Of a stretch of 64,000 nucleotides of DNA, positions 8,032 to 16,299 are shown in pieces. A program made the translations under genes and the position numbers. This stretch comes from an uncultured Bacilli bacterium. Its GTDB lineage: Bacteria; Bacillota_I; Bacilli_A; RFN20; DUOF01. The stretch covers positions 965,991 to 1,029,990 of the forward strand of contig CAKPSD010000001.1 in NCBI GenBank assembly GCA_934183255.1. Reading direction: 5' to 3'. The number at the start of each line of letters is the position of its first letter. Positions within the stretch are counted from its first letter, which is position 1. A model generated the notes under the pieces. The model searched no databases, was not told where the DNA came from, and was given only the letters and a program-made list of their open reading frames with translations.

Positions 8032-8328
8032 ATGCTAGAATTTATAAAAATGTTTGGCTTAGGGATACTTTATACAATATTGTTTCCTTTTATTGTAGTT
8101 ATTTTTGCTGCATTTTTAGTTTATGTTTTTTGTGATTATTTATTTTTAGAAGTAAAAACATTAGTTGGCTTTTTCTTTGGTTATACTTTTACTACGGATA
8201 CTGAATTAGAAGTTAAACTAAAAGAAATGAAAGAAAATGCAAAACTTGCAGCAGAAAAAGAGTCTTTAAAAGATGAAGATAAACAACTTCCTCAAGTTGT
8301 TGAAGAAAGTGAAGGTGATGAGCAATGA
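8032..8328 (+). CDS. Small membrane protein with charged cytoplasmic tail, function unknown
   Basis: A 98-residue protein with a long hydrophobic region (about residues 6-55, probably two helices) and a highly charged C-terminal third rich in Glu and Lys (KEMKENAKLAAEKESLKDED) that may form a coiled coil. ATG 8032 is chosen because the strong ribosome site AAGGGGAGGG (8015-8024) is 7 nt upstream; ATG 8026 is too close. The end overlaps the next gene by 4 bp (ATGA), so they are translationally coupled. It is the first gene of a three-gene membrane cluster. Confidence 0.6.
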   Translation: MLEFIKMFGLGILYTILFPFIVVIFAAFLVYVFCDYLFLEVKTLVGFFFGYTFTTDTELEVKLKEMKENAKLAAEKESLKDEDKQLPQVVEESEGDEQ

Positions 8329-8966
8329 GTTACGTTAACTTTTTAATTCAACTAACAGAAAAAGATAAAAGATTATTAGTTGCTTTGTTTATTGCTCTTA
8401 TTATTATATTTGTTTTAATTGCTTATATTGGACAAGGAATTAAAGCTCTTATGAAAAGATATTCAAAAGGAATAGATGGCTATATGCATGAACTATGTAG
8501 TGCTAAATTAGTTACAACCCCTAAGCAATTTAGAGCACAAGTGTTTAAGAAAGAATCAAAAGTTTTGTATGCATCTACTAGATGGGTATTTAGAGTGTTT
8601 ATTGTGTTTACTACAGCATTTGTTGTTTATACATGTGTAGCAAAGCCTAGTGGTGATGGCGCTAACTTGTTTAAGTATTTTAATGATAGTGTTAAAGGAT
8701 TGTTTATACAGTTAAAATGGCCTAGAGGAGAATTCTTTGGAATCAAAAACTTTCCAGTAGATTGGCCTTATGTGGCAAGAGGAGTTGAAATCAAATTTAC
8801 TTTACCTTGCATAGTTAGTTATTTAACTTTTATAGCATGGGCATTTACTTTATTTGGCTTATTTACAAGCACACTTAGATTCATTGCTAGGGTTAACAGA
8901 GCTAAAGTTAAATCTGTTGAAGTGTTTTCACGTAGTTTGGATAATGCGGTATTTGTTGAGGATTAA
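8325..8966 (+). CDS. Membrane protein, function unknown
   Basis: A 213-residue protein with an N-terminal helix (about 18-40), a second helix (about 86-107) and a C-terminal hydrophobic helix (about 155-185). Between helices two and three lies a roughly 50-residue loop with several Trp, Pro and Gly residues (KWPRGEFFGIKNFPVDWPY). No family is recognised. It is translationally coupled to the preceding small membrane protein and lies 8 bp before the Cap15-like gene. The three may form a membrane complex; that is inference. Confidence 0.6.
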   Translation: MSYVNFLIQLTEKDKRLLVALFIALIIIFVLIAYIGQGIKALMKRYSKGIDGYMHELCSAKLVTTPKQFRAQVFKKESKVLYASTRWVFRVFIVFTTAFVVYTCVAKPSGDGANLFKYFNDSVKGLFIQLKWPRGEFFGIKNFPVDWPYVARGVEIKFTLPCIVSYLTFIAWAFTLFGLFTSTLRFIARVNRAKVKSVEVFSRSLDNAVFVED

Positions 8967-8974
8967 TTATAGTT

Positions 8975-9502
8975 ATGAGTAAGAATAAGGTAGTAGCACT
9001 TTTTACAATACTTTTGTCATTCATTCTTTTTGTTGCATTAAAGCCAGGTGATAATCCTGTAATACTTTTTAGAATTGCTTCAATTGTAGTAGCTATAATA
9101 TTTTTAGGAGTTATATTGTATACTAGAGTTTTATGGAGAGTACCTCCTTTTAATAAGCTACATAAAAAAATTGATATAAGCGGTAAATGGAGAGGATCTA
9201 TGGTTATGGAGGATGGAGTATCATATACTGTTGATGCTTCTATTACACAATATTTGGATGATATAAGACTTAAAATAAAAACAAATGATGTTTTAAATGA
9301 TTCATTAGTGTGTACTATGGCAGTTGATAATAAAGGTGTTAAATTATATGCAGTTTATAAATCAAAACCTAGTGCAAGAGTTGATTATAAAGAACAAATA
9401 CATTATGGAACATTTATTATTAATTGTGATGAAGATTATTTGGAAGGAATTTTCTTTTCATCTAATGATATATCTGGAAGATTAGAATTATATAGGAAAT
9501 AA
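8975..9502 (+). CDS. Two-TM plus beta-barrel protein resembling CBASS effector Cap15 (S-2TMbeta)
   Basis: A 175-residue protein with two N-terminal transmembrane helices (about 6-22 and 29-50) followed by a soluble beta-rich domain (66-175). The domain begins DISGKWRGSM (Trp72) and ends HYGTFIIN...DYLEGIFFSSNDISGRLELYR. Cap15 effectors have this layout: two helices, a G-x-W-x-G entry strand, an H-x-G-T strand, then an L-x-G-x-Y-F and G-x-x-x-L finish. In CBASS the barrel binds a cyclic nucleotide and the helices disrupt the inner membrane. No CD-NTase gene is in this window, so a CBASS role is unproven; a housekeeping membrane role is possible. Confidence 0.5.
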   Translation: MSKNKVVALFTILLSFILFVALKPGDNPVILFRIASIVVAIIFLGVILYTRVLWRVPPFNKLHKKIDISGKWRGSMVMEDGVSYTVDASITQYLDDIRLKIKTNDVLNDSLVCTMAVDNKGVKLYAVYKSKPSARVDYKEQIHYGTFIINCDEDYLEGIFFSSNDISGRLELYRK

Positions 9503-9571
9503 GGGTAATTTATTGTAAAAATAAAATTATAATGTTAAAATTGTTAGTGAATTTGATAGGAGGATTTAATT

Positions 9572-9886
9572 ATGGGTTTGTTTGCTAGAATATTTGGTAA
9601 GAAGAAAAAGGAATGTTGTTGCTGTTGTGAACACGAACACACAGAAGAAGTTAAGGAAGAAGCTGCTCCAGTAGTAGAAGAAGTTAAAGCTGAAGAAGTT
9701 AAAGCTGAAGAAGTTAGTTCTAAACCAGAAGAAGTAAAAGAAGAAAAAGTAGTAAAGAAAGCACCTGCTGCTAAAAAGCCTGCTGCAAAAAAAACTACTA
9801 CAACTACTAAGAAACCAGCTGCAAAGAAAACAACTGCTAAAAAAGCAACTACAACTAAGAAAACTGCAGAAAAGAAAGAAAATTAA
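9572..9886 (+). CDS. Low-complexity protein: amphipathic N-terminus, Cys/His cluster, Ala/Lys-rich tail
   Basis: A 104-residue protein with four compositional zones. Residues 1-13 (MGLFARIFGKKKK) look like an amphipathic membrane-binding start, as in FtsY. Residues 14-23 are ECCCCCEHEH, a run of five Cys and two His that could bind metal. Residues 24-60 are acidic with a KAEEV repeat. Residues 61-104 are basic KKPAAKK/KKTTAKK repeats like a histone H1 tail. The ribosome site AGGAGG (9560-9565) is strong and a terminator follows, so expression is likely. An antisense open frame covers the same bases but results from the repeated codons. Function unknown. Confidence 0.65.
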   Translation: MGLFARIFGKKKKECCCCCEHEHTEEVKEEAAPVVEEVKAEEVKAEEVSSKPEEVKEEKVVKKAPAAKKPAAKKTTTTTKKPAAKKTTAKKATTTKKTAEKKEN

Positions 9887-9891
9887 TAAAG

Positions 9892-9914
9892 AGATTGTTT
9901 TACAATCTTTTTTT
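9892..9914 (+). terminator. Rho-independent terminator
   Basis: Stem AGATTG (9892-9897) / CAATCT (9903-9908) with a 5-nt loop and a run of T, directly after the Cys/His protein gene. Confidence 0.75.
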
Positions 9915-9963
9915 AACTTGATTTTTGTATTTAATATTGTAAAATATAATTGGAGTTGATAGT

Positions 9964-10323
9964 ATGCAAAAAAAATTAACATTAAGTAGTGATGATATAG
10001 TTAATAAAGAGTTTTCTTTACAATATAAGGGATATGTTCCTCAAGAAGTTGACGCTTTCTTAGATGAAGTAGTTAAAAACTATGAAGTTATTGAGGAAAT
10101 AAGAGATTATTATGAAACTCAAAACAAAGCTTTACAAAAAACTAATAGTGTTTTGCGTGCAAAAATAGATGATTTAGAGACTAAATTAGAAATTGAAAAA
10201 AATAAAAATAATTCAATTGAAAAAGTAGATAGTACTTCAAATTTGGATTTAATTAAAAAAATAGCTAAATTAGAGAGCGAATTATTTCAAACTAAAAAAG
10301 AATTAGAAGATGCTAAAAAATAA
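9964..10323 (+). CDS. gpsB: DivIVA-domain cell-division protein, GpsB-type
   Basis: A 119-residue protein with the N-terminal DivIVA/GpsB membrane-binding domain (LTLSSDDIVNKEFSLQYKGY followed by VPQEVDAFLDEVVKNYE) and a downstream coiled coil (about 40-115). GpsB docks onto penicillin-binding proteins and coordinates septal and side-wall peptidoglycan synthesis. Short length and position directly upstream of rnpB, as in Bacillus subtilis, favour GpsB over DivIVA. The last codon precedes the RNase P RNA by a few bases. Confidence 0.85.
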   Translation: MQKKLTLSSDDIVNKEFSLQYKGYVPQEVDAFLDEVVKNYEVIEEIRDYYETQNKALQKTNSVLRAKIDDLETKLEIEKNKNNSIEKVDSTSNLDLIKKIAKLESELFQTKKELEDAKK

Positions 10324-10328
10324 AATAA

Positions 10329-10669
10329 ATCAATTCGAATAATCGCTGCTTGCTTGTCAAGTAGAGGAAAGTCCATGCTCGCACCTTCTGTGATTGAGGG
10401 TAGTGATTGTGCTAGATTAATAAATAAGTCTAGGTAGTTTGAGCAACTAACGGCGAATTAATCACCTAAGTCTTTAAGATATGGTGGTATTCTGAAAGTG
10501 CCACAGTGACGGAGTTATTAGGAAACTAATAAGTGGAACGCGGTAAACCCCACAAGCGAGAAACCCAAATTTGGTAGGGGAATTTCTTTTGAAGAAACGA
10601 ATTTAAAAAGAAAATGCAAAGGCATAGATAAATGATTATTTAATACAGAACATGGCTTATAGAATTGAT
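10329..10669 (+). ncRNA. rnpB: RNase P RNA (Bacillus type, class B)
   Basis: The catalytic RNA that matures tRNA 5' ends. The conserved P4 5' strand region GAGGAAAGTCCATGCTCGC (near 10361) and its 3' partner ACAGAACATGGCTTATAGAA (near 10645) are both present, with TAATCGCTGC near the 5' end. Terminal helix P1 is formed by ATCAATTC (10329-10336) and GAATTGAT (10662-10669), which sets the approximate ends. The order gpsB-rnpB is conserved in Firmicutes. This RNA fills most of the gap between the protein genes at 10323 and 10797. Confidence 0.95.
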
Positions 10670-10678
10670 GCTCATAAT

Positions 10679-10708
10679 ACTAATTGTTTTGCAATTAGTT
10701 TTTTTTTT
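10679..10708 (+). terminator. Rho-independent terminator after rnpB
   Basis: Stem ACTAATTG (10679-10686) / CAATTAGT (10692-10699), 5-nt loop, followed by about ten T. Confidence 0.9.
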
Positions 10709-10747
10709 ACTAATTTTTTATCATAATCCCCAATTTATTAAATTTAA

Positions 10748-10776
10748 TTGATAAAAAAAATTAAATGTTTTATCAT
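10748..10776 (+). promoter_or_regulatory. Probable promoter of the large surface protein gene
   Basis: TTGATA (10748-10753), a 17-bp spacer and TATCAT (10771-10776), 20 bp upstream of the ATG at 10797. Confidence 0.5.
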
Positions 10777-10796
10777 TAAAGTAAGGAAGTGGGAGC

Positions 10797-13676
10797 ATGA
10801 AAAAATTTTTAAAAGACTTTTTTTTAATTGTTGTCAGCTTGTTTTTCTTTGTAATATATAGTAATAATTCACTTAGCGCAGCTGAATATTTTTATGAAAG
10901 TGGCACTGTTTCTAGAGAATATGAGAAAGTTAAAGTGTATTCTTTTAATTATGATTATATCACAAAATTTACTGCTGCCAGTAACTATCACAATGGAGAA
11001 AAAGTAGTTGATGGTGGTGCTAACTTAGAAAATGTAAATTTCTATTCTGCAAGTAGAATTACAATAAATTATGATCATTATAATAATATTATACCGTGGG
11101 TCACTGATAATGATTCTTTTCAAATATTTAAATACAATGCAGCTAGAGAAAATTTTTTAACTTTGTATAGATCATTTGATAATTCAAAAGGTGAATATAC
11201 TTTAGATGGTGAAGTTGATAAAGAAGGGTTATACAAGTTTGCTTATGTTTTAGATAATACTGTAAAATATGTTGATTATGTTTATTTGTATAAAAACTTC
11301 CGCAAAATGAAAATTGATTTTGGAGATAGATATACAAATGTTTCTCCTGCTTTGAAGCTAACTTTTGACTTAGAAATGGAAGATCCATATAGTTTAAATA
11401 AAAATAAATATTATTATGCTTTTGGTAGTGATGTTACAGATAATCTACAATTTAAAGAAATTACAAATTTATTTTCAAGTGCAGAAATTGGTATGCCTAA
11501 CTATAATAATTTTTCAAAAGAAGTGACAGTTGATATAGACAAAAATATAGTTGGAAATAAAAGATTATTCGTAAAATGTGTTAGAAGTTTTGATGACTAT
11601 GAGGAAATTGTTTATAGTAAAAGTATTAATATTATAAATAAGGTTCAAGGCTCTGTTATAGTAGTGGATAAAAATGGAAATACTTTAAATGGTAACCAAT
11701 TTTATAAAGTTGGTGAGACTATTCAATTTGTTGTTAAAGTAAATATTCCAATACAATATAAAGATTTAGAATATGTTTTTGTTGGAAATAGTAATGTTTA
11801 TGCTCTTGCTAATAGTACTAAAGAAACAACTAGCTTTACTTTTAATCATGTTGTTACAAAAGATGATCAAAATGAAATTAGTTTGCTTTTGCGTGTAAAA
11901 GGAAAAAGCTCATTTTATGCAATATATAATGGGGTAGAAATTCCTGTTGATCTTTCATATGACTTTAAAGCTATAAAAGATGAAAAAGCTCCTGAAATTG
12001 TACTTAATAAAACTGAAGAAAATAAAAAGATAAGTTCAAAACAAAATATTAAATTTACTGTTAATGAAAAATATCTTTCTAAAGTTTATTATTATATTAA
12101 AGCGTGCGATAACGTTGTTAAAGATGTATGTGCTGATTTATTTGATGATACTAAAGCAATAAAAATTGAAGATGCTTATAATGAAAATGGTGAATATATA
12201 ATAAGCAAAATAATAGGTGCTACAGATGAAGAAAAATTTAATGAAGTTGCATTAGCAATATTTGTTAAAGCAGTTGATAAAGCTAATAATGAAACTGTTG
12301 AAATCTTTTATAATCCTAATGAGTATGTAGTAGACAATGTTATCTATGAAGATGGTGTGAATCCAATTGTTTATAATGATATTGCAAACGGTTCTTCTTT
12401 TTCTATAGCTAATGAAGAAAGTTTAAAAATTAAAAAAGTTTCATATTTTATTAAAAATGTTTCTCAAGATGATGAAGAAATCAAAGAATGTACTTTAGAA
12501 GAAACAATGTTTAAATGTGCTTCATTTAGTGGGTTTCCATTTAACTTTGATATAATTGTTTATATTGAAGATGAATATGGTAATGGAGAAGTTTATTTAG
12601 CTAATTTAAATTATTATCCAGTTAAAGATGATGTTTCAATTGATGGGTATACTTTTACTCAAGTTGATTTTTCAAAGAAAGGTTATGAATTTACAACTGA
12701 TGCTTATAATACTACATATGATGAGACTAAAAAGATTTACTTTAGTGAATTGTTATTAAATAAATTAGGAGAATTATTAGACCTTAATTCTATGGGTATT
12801 ACAGAAAAAAATATTTCTTTTGTATTAAATGTTGGTGATGAAAAAATTGTATTAAATGATAATGTTACAGGTAGTTTATCTTTCCCTACATTATTAGAAA
12901 TATATGCTAAGTTGGTTAATAAAGAAGAATATGCTAAATGTGCAATTAGTGGCAATAATTGTGATATAGAAACATTTATTGTTTATACATATAAGATTAT
13001 GGGAAAATATGATCAAACTAGAAAAATACGTGTCCTTATGAAAGATAATACTAATAAATATATTGTTGAAGGATTTATTGATACTATTAAAGTGGGAGTT
13101 AATGAAAGTTTTGTTGATTATGATTTTGGATATGTCAATAGTTTAAATAGTGTAATACAAAATGAAAATATTACTGAAAGCGTTAAAATATTATTTAATG
13201 GAGTAAGTGTAGAAAGAATAGATACATCAAAAGTAGGAATATATACAATAACAAGAACATTTGTTAGTTCTGGGGTTGGTAGTTATCCTTTAAGTTATAC
13301 TGTTAATGTTGTAGATGAAATTGCACCTACTATAAAATTAAAAACAGACAAAGATTATGTTATGAAAGCGGGCTCAAAATTAGAAGATATTGAAAATTGG
13401 GTAACTGCTATTGATAACTATGATACTAATTTAAAAATTAAATATTCAATAGAACCAGAATTAGATGTTAATACTCCTGGATCATATGTTGTAAGTATAT
13501 GGGCAGTAGATAGTAGTGGTAATGAATCTACAAGAGTTACTAGAACTATTGTTGTTAAAAGTAGAGGATTGTCTAAATCAACTTATTTTGTACTTGCAGG
13601 GATTATTGTAGTAGCTGTAGCAATTATTACTACTTTTATAATAATTGAAAAGAAAAAGCAGAAGAAATTAAGTTAG
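10797..13676 (+). CDS. Large membrane-anchored surface protein with Ig-like (DUF5011-type) domain
   Basis: A 959-residue secreted protein. It has a signal peptide (about 1-29, basic MKKFLKDF then hydrophobic, ending LSAAEY), a long extracellular region of beta-rich segments, and a C-terminal transmembrane helix (about 930-950) followed by EKKKQKKLS. The last extracellular domain, about 840-920, has the Ig-like DUF5011 pattern: DEIAPTIKL, then VTAIDNYD, TPGSYVVSIWAVDSSGNES and a final TRTIVV. There is no LPXTG motif, so anchoring is by the helix. It has its own promoter; its stop overlaps that of the convergent gtrA-like gene. The function, probably adhesion or envelope structure, is inferred. 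Confidence 0.75.
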   Translation: MKKFLKDFFLIVVSLFFFVIYSNNSLSAAEYFYESGTVSREYEKVKVYSFNYDYITKFTAASNYHNGEKVVDGGANLENVNFYSASRITINYDHYNNIIPWVTDNDSFQIFKYNAARENFLTLYRSFDNSKGEYTLDGEVDKEGLYKFAYVLDNTVKYVDYVYLYKNFRKMKIDFGDRYTNVSPALKLTFDLEMEDPYSLNKNKYYYAFGSDVTDNLQFKEITNLFSSAEIGMPNYNNFSKEVTVDIDKNIVGNKRLFVKCVRSFDDYEEIVYSKSINIINKVQGSVIVVDKNGNTLNGNQFYKVGETIQFVVKVNIPIQYKDLEYVFVGNSNVYALANSTKETTSFTFNHVVTKDDQNEISLLLRVKGKSSFYAIYNGVEIPVDLSYDFKAIKDEKAPEIVLNKTEENKKISSKQNIKFTVNEKYLSKVYYYIKACDNVVKDVCADLFDDTKAIKIEDAYNENGEYIISKIIGATDEEKFNEVALAIFVKAVDKANNETVEIFYNPNEYVVDNVIYEDGVNPIVYNDIANGSSFSIANEESLKIKKVSYFIKNVSQDDEEIKECTLEETMFKCASFSGFPFNFDIIVYIEDEYGNGEVYLANLNYYPVKDDVSIDGYTFTQVDFSKKGYEFTTDAYNTTYDETKKIYFSELLLNKLGELLDLNSMGITEKNISFVLNVGDEKIVLNDNVTGSLSFPTLLEIYAKLVNKEEYAKCAISGNNCDIETFIVYTYKIMGKYDQTRKIRVLMKDNTNKYIVEGFIDTIKVGVNESFVDYDFGYVNSLNSVIQNENITESVKILFNGVSVERIDTSKVGIYTITRTFVSSGVGSYPLSYTVNVVDEIAPTIKLKTDKDYVMKAGSKLEDIENWVTAIDNYDTNLKIKYSIEPELDVNTPGSYVVSIWAVDSSGNESTRVTRTIVVKSRGLSKSTYFVLAGIIVVAVAIITTFIIIEKKKQKKLS

Positions 13677-14155
13677 TTTTTGAAAATTAATTTCTTTCTT
13701 GAAATATAATTGAAAATAAGGACTACGAAAGTTAAAATAATTTTTATAATCCATTCATTAATGTGTAATACACCATAGCCTAGAGCCATGCCTAGAGTGT
13801 GAATAATGAAACCTACTAATGATAAAAGAGAAAAGGCTAAAAAGCCTTTTTTTGTTTTAGCAAAATCGGTGTTAGATTTATTAAAAACAAATATGATAGA
13901 GAATATATAATTAAATATTAAACCCATTATAAATCCTGTACCTGTTCCTATAATAGTAGCAATACTAGTTGGCTCAGCTTTTCCTATAATTGTGTTTATA
14001 AAATTGTGATTGTATAAAGAAGGATTAAATATGTATAGTATTAAAGCCATAGTTAGCATATCTATAATAGTAGCTAAGCCACCAACTATTAAAAATTTAA
14101 ATATTTCATATAATTTAGGATTTTTTTCTTCAAATTTTTTTAGTAAATTAATCAT
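13673..14155 (-). CDS. GtrA-family membrane protein
   Basis: A 160-residue protein with four transmembrane helices and the GtrA signature near the first helix (IFKFLIVGGLATIIDMLTMA). It has a basic C-terminus ending ISRKKLIF. GtrA-type proteins are thought to move lipid-linked sugars across the membrane or assist glycosylation of teichoic acids and other polymers. The start is supported by GAGGTG on the minus strand about 7 nt before the ATG. The two genes converge with overlapping stop codons. A GtrB-like glycosyltransferase is present at 24372-25298 but is not adjacent. Confidence 0.85.
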   Translation of the reverse strand: MINLLKKFEEKNPKLYEIFKFLIVGGLATIIDMLTMALILYIFNPSLYNHNFINTIIGKAEPTSIATIIGTGTGFIMGLIFNYIFSIIFVFNKSNTDFAKTKKGFLAFSLLSLVGFIIHTLGMALGYGVLHINEWIIKIILTFVVLIFNYISRKKLIFKN

Positions 14156-14315
14156 GTTAATACACCTCAGTATTTAAAAGTGTATTACTTTTTTTAATTT
14201 ATTTCAATAATATTGGTTTTATTAAGGTTTTATAAGTGATTTTAAGATGTTTTTTCTTTTATATTTTTCGTTTAAAAGTTATAATAAATATTGTGATAAA
14301 AGGATGGATAAGAAA

Positions 14316-14891
14316 ATGAAAAAAAAGATGAATTTACCAAATAAAATTACTATTTTTAGAATGATAACTGTAATTGCAATTATTGTTTTAGCACTATTAC
14401 CACAAGGTCCTACTTTTGGCTTTTGGAAATTAGAATATGATTATAGAAATGTAAGCATATTAGTTTTATTTATTTTAGGCTCTGTTAGTGATTTTTTAGA
14501 TGGTCATATCGCAAGAAAATATAATCTTGTTACTACATTTGGAAAATTTATGGATCCAATTGCAGATAAATTATTAGTCAATTCTTTATTTATAATTTTA
14601 ACTGGACTTGGAAGAATACATTGGTTAGTTACAGTTATTATGGTTGGAAGAGATATAATTGTTGATGTAATTAGATTAATTATGGTTGAAAGAGGAACTG
14701 TAATAGCAGCTTCAAAGCTAGGAAAACTTAAAACAATAACACAAATGATTTCTTTAATTATTGTTCTTGCATTACCTGGTATAAATTGGGTAGCTTATAT
14801 TACTTATGTTGCTGCCGCAGTGTCACTAATTTCAGGATTTGATTACTTTTGGAAAAATAAAAAAGTTCTTTTAGAAGATGTTTTACAATAA
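14316..14891 (+). CDS. pgsA: CDP-diacylglycerol-glycerol-3-phosphate 3-phosphatidyltransferase
   Basis: A 191-residue CDP-alcohol phosphatidyltransferase with several transmembrane helices. It makes phosphatidylglycerol phosphate, the first step to phosphatidylglycerol. The family motif D-G-x2-A-R-x8-G-x3-D-x3-D is seen in DFLDGHIARKYN followed by FGKFMDPIADK. The typical N-terminus is MNLPNKITIFRM. The start is uncertain: ATG 14316 is my choice, but 14304, 14328 and an upstream extension to 14247 are in frame. The order pgsA-recA is conserved in Bacillus, but cinA, which normally lies between them, is absent here. Confidence 0.92.
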   Translation: MKKKMNLPNKITIFRMITVIAIIVLALLPQGPTFGFWKLEYDYRNVSILVLFILGSVSDFLDGHIARKYNLVTTFGKFMDPIADKLLVNSLFIILTGLGRIHWLVTVIMVGRDIIVDVIRLIMVERGTVIAASKLGKLKTITQMISLIIVLALPGINWVAYITYVAAAVSLISGFDYFWKNKKVLLEDVLQ

Positions 14892-14938
14892 TTTTGCAAG
14901 GTATCGTTGTATAGATTATATAAAGGGAGGAGTTTTTT

Positions 14939-15934
14939 ATGGAAACTGTAAAAAAAGAAGATGCTTTAGAAGAAGCGTTAAAATTAATTAAAAAGCAATA
15001 TGGGCAAGGAGCTATTATGAAACTGGGAGATAGAGTATCTGTTAATATTGATACTATATCTTCTGGATCTTTACTATTAGATGCTGCTTTAGGAATAGGT
15101 GGATATCCTAAGGGAAGAGTTATTGAAATATATGGGCCTGAATCTAGTGGTAAAACAACAGTTGCTTTACACGCAATTGCTTCAGCTCAAAAGAAGGGAG
15201 AAAGAGCAGCGTTTATAGATGCTGAACACGCTATTGATCCTGAATATGCTAAAAGATTAGGAGTTAATATAGATGAGTTAATTTTATCTCAACCTGATTC
15301 TGGTGAACAAGCAATGGAAATTGTGGAGATATTAATAAAATCACAATCAGTTGGTTTAATTGTTGTTGACTCTGTTGCAGCACTTGTTCCTCAAGCAGAA
15401 TTAGATGGCGAAATGTCAGATGCACAAGTAGGAGCACAAGCTAGACTTATGTCAAAAGCATTAAGAAAAATAACAGGTTTATTAAATAAGAGTGAGTGCA
15501 CTATTATTTTCATTAACCAATTAAGAGAAAAAGTAGGGATAATGTTTGGTAATCCTGAAACAACACCTGGTGGTAGAGCACTTAAGTTTTATTCTACAAT
15601 AAGATTAGATGTTCGTAAGAGTGATCCAATTAAAAATGGGAATGAAATAGTTGGTAATGTTGTAAATATTAAGGTAGTAAAAAATAAAGTTGCAGCGCCA
15701 TTTAAAACAGCAAGTGTTGATTTAATATATGGACAAGGTATTTGTAAAGAGGGAGAAATACTAGATTTAGCAGTTAATTCAGAGATAGTTAAAAAGAGTG
15801 GTTCTTGGTATGATTATAATGGTGAAAGAATTGCTCAAGGTAGAGAAGCTGCTAAAAAATATCTTGTAGATAATCCTAACGTTTTACAAGAAATTGAAAC
15901 AAAAGTTAGAGAAAAATTAGGGCTAAATAAATAG
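14939..15934 (+). CDS. recA: Recombinase RecA
   Basis: A 331-residue DNA strand-exchange ATPase, slightly short at the C-terminus compared with about 345 in Bacillus. Walker A is GPESSGKTT, Walker B is LIVVDSVAAL, and the DNA-binding loop L2 region follows the family (FINQLREKVG, then GNPETTPGGRALKFY). It forms the nucleoprotein filament for homologous repair and triggers LexA self-cleavage where present. The ribosome site AAAGGGAGG (14922-14930) is strong. I see no clear LexA box upstream, but I could not search exhaustively. A weak terminator-like hairpin overlaps its end. Confidence 0.98.
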   Translation: METVKKEDALEEALKLIKKQYGQGAIMKLGDRVSVNIDTISSGSLLLDAALGIGGYPKGRVIEIYGPESSGKTTVALHAIASAQKKGERAAFIDAEHAIDPEYAKRLGVNIDELILSQPDSGEQAMEIVEILIKSQSVGLIVVDSVAALVPQAELDGEMSDAQVGAQARLMSKALRKITGLLNKSECTIIFINQLREKVGIMFGNPETTPGGRALKFYSTIRLDVRKSDPIKNGNEIVGNVVNIKVVKNKVAAPFKTASVDLIYGQGICKEGEILDLAVNSEIVKKSGSWYDYNGERIAQGREAAKKYLVDNPNVLQEIETKVREKLGLNK

Positions 15935-15943
15935 CTCTTTTTT
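15920..15943 (+). terminator. Weak terminator-like hairpin at the end of recA
   Basis: GGGCT (15920-15924) pairs with AGCTC (15933-15937) with one G-U pair, followed by TTTTTT. It is short and may only attenuate transcription into the next module. Confidence 0.4.
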
Positions 15944-15960
15944 ACTTTTTGGTGATAGTT

Positions 15961-16296
15961 ATGAAATGTGTTATTGAGTGTATAAAACCTTTTAAAAATA
16001 TGATGGAAATTATAACTTTGAAAGATGGTAAAATATATTATGATGATGGTAGATACGAAAAAATGATATTAGATGATACTAATGTTGTTGATGATATTTA
16101 TGAATCATTATTTAAAACAGTTTTTAAGTGGAAGCAAGAATATATTGGTGAAAGAGTATATGATGGTGAAAAGTATTTAATTGAATTTGATGTTAATCAT
16201 AAAAAGAAAAAATATAAAATACAAAATAAATTTCCTGAAAATTGGGATGAGTTTATAGATGTTAAAAATAAGATTTTATCTTATGATGAGGAGTAG
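15961..16296 (+). CDS. Small protein, first of a tandem paralogous pair, function unknown
   Basis: A 111-residue soluble protein. The C-terminal part (EYIGERVYDGEKYLIEFDVN, then HKKKKYKIQNKFPENWDEF) is clearly repeated in the next gene as EYIGNRKIDGEKFHITVDIN, then HKKRKYKIQNRFPSNWDEF. The two genes are therefore diverged tandem duplicates. No known family is recognised. ATG 15961 is preferred because GGTGAT (15951-15956) is 4-5 nt upstream; the in-frame TTG at 15949 would overlap it. The group lies between recA and rny, where Bacillus has other genes. Confidence 0.6.
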   Translation: MKCVIECIKPFKNMMEIITLKDGKIYYDDGRYEKMILDDTNVVDDIYESLFKTVFKWKQEYIGERVYDGEKYLIEFDVNHKKKKYKIQNKFPENWDEFIDVKNKILSYDEE

Positions 16297-16299
16297 TTT

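Noticed and set aside
9566..9982. 138-codon open frame on the minus strand
   Set aside because: It is antisense to the Lys/Glu/Ala-rich repeat gene. The frame stays open because GAA/AAA/AAG codons read as Ser/Phe/Cys-rich on the other strand; there is no ribosome site and the product is nonsense-like.
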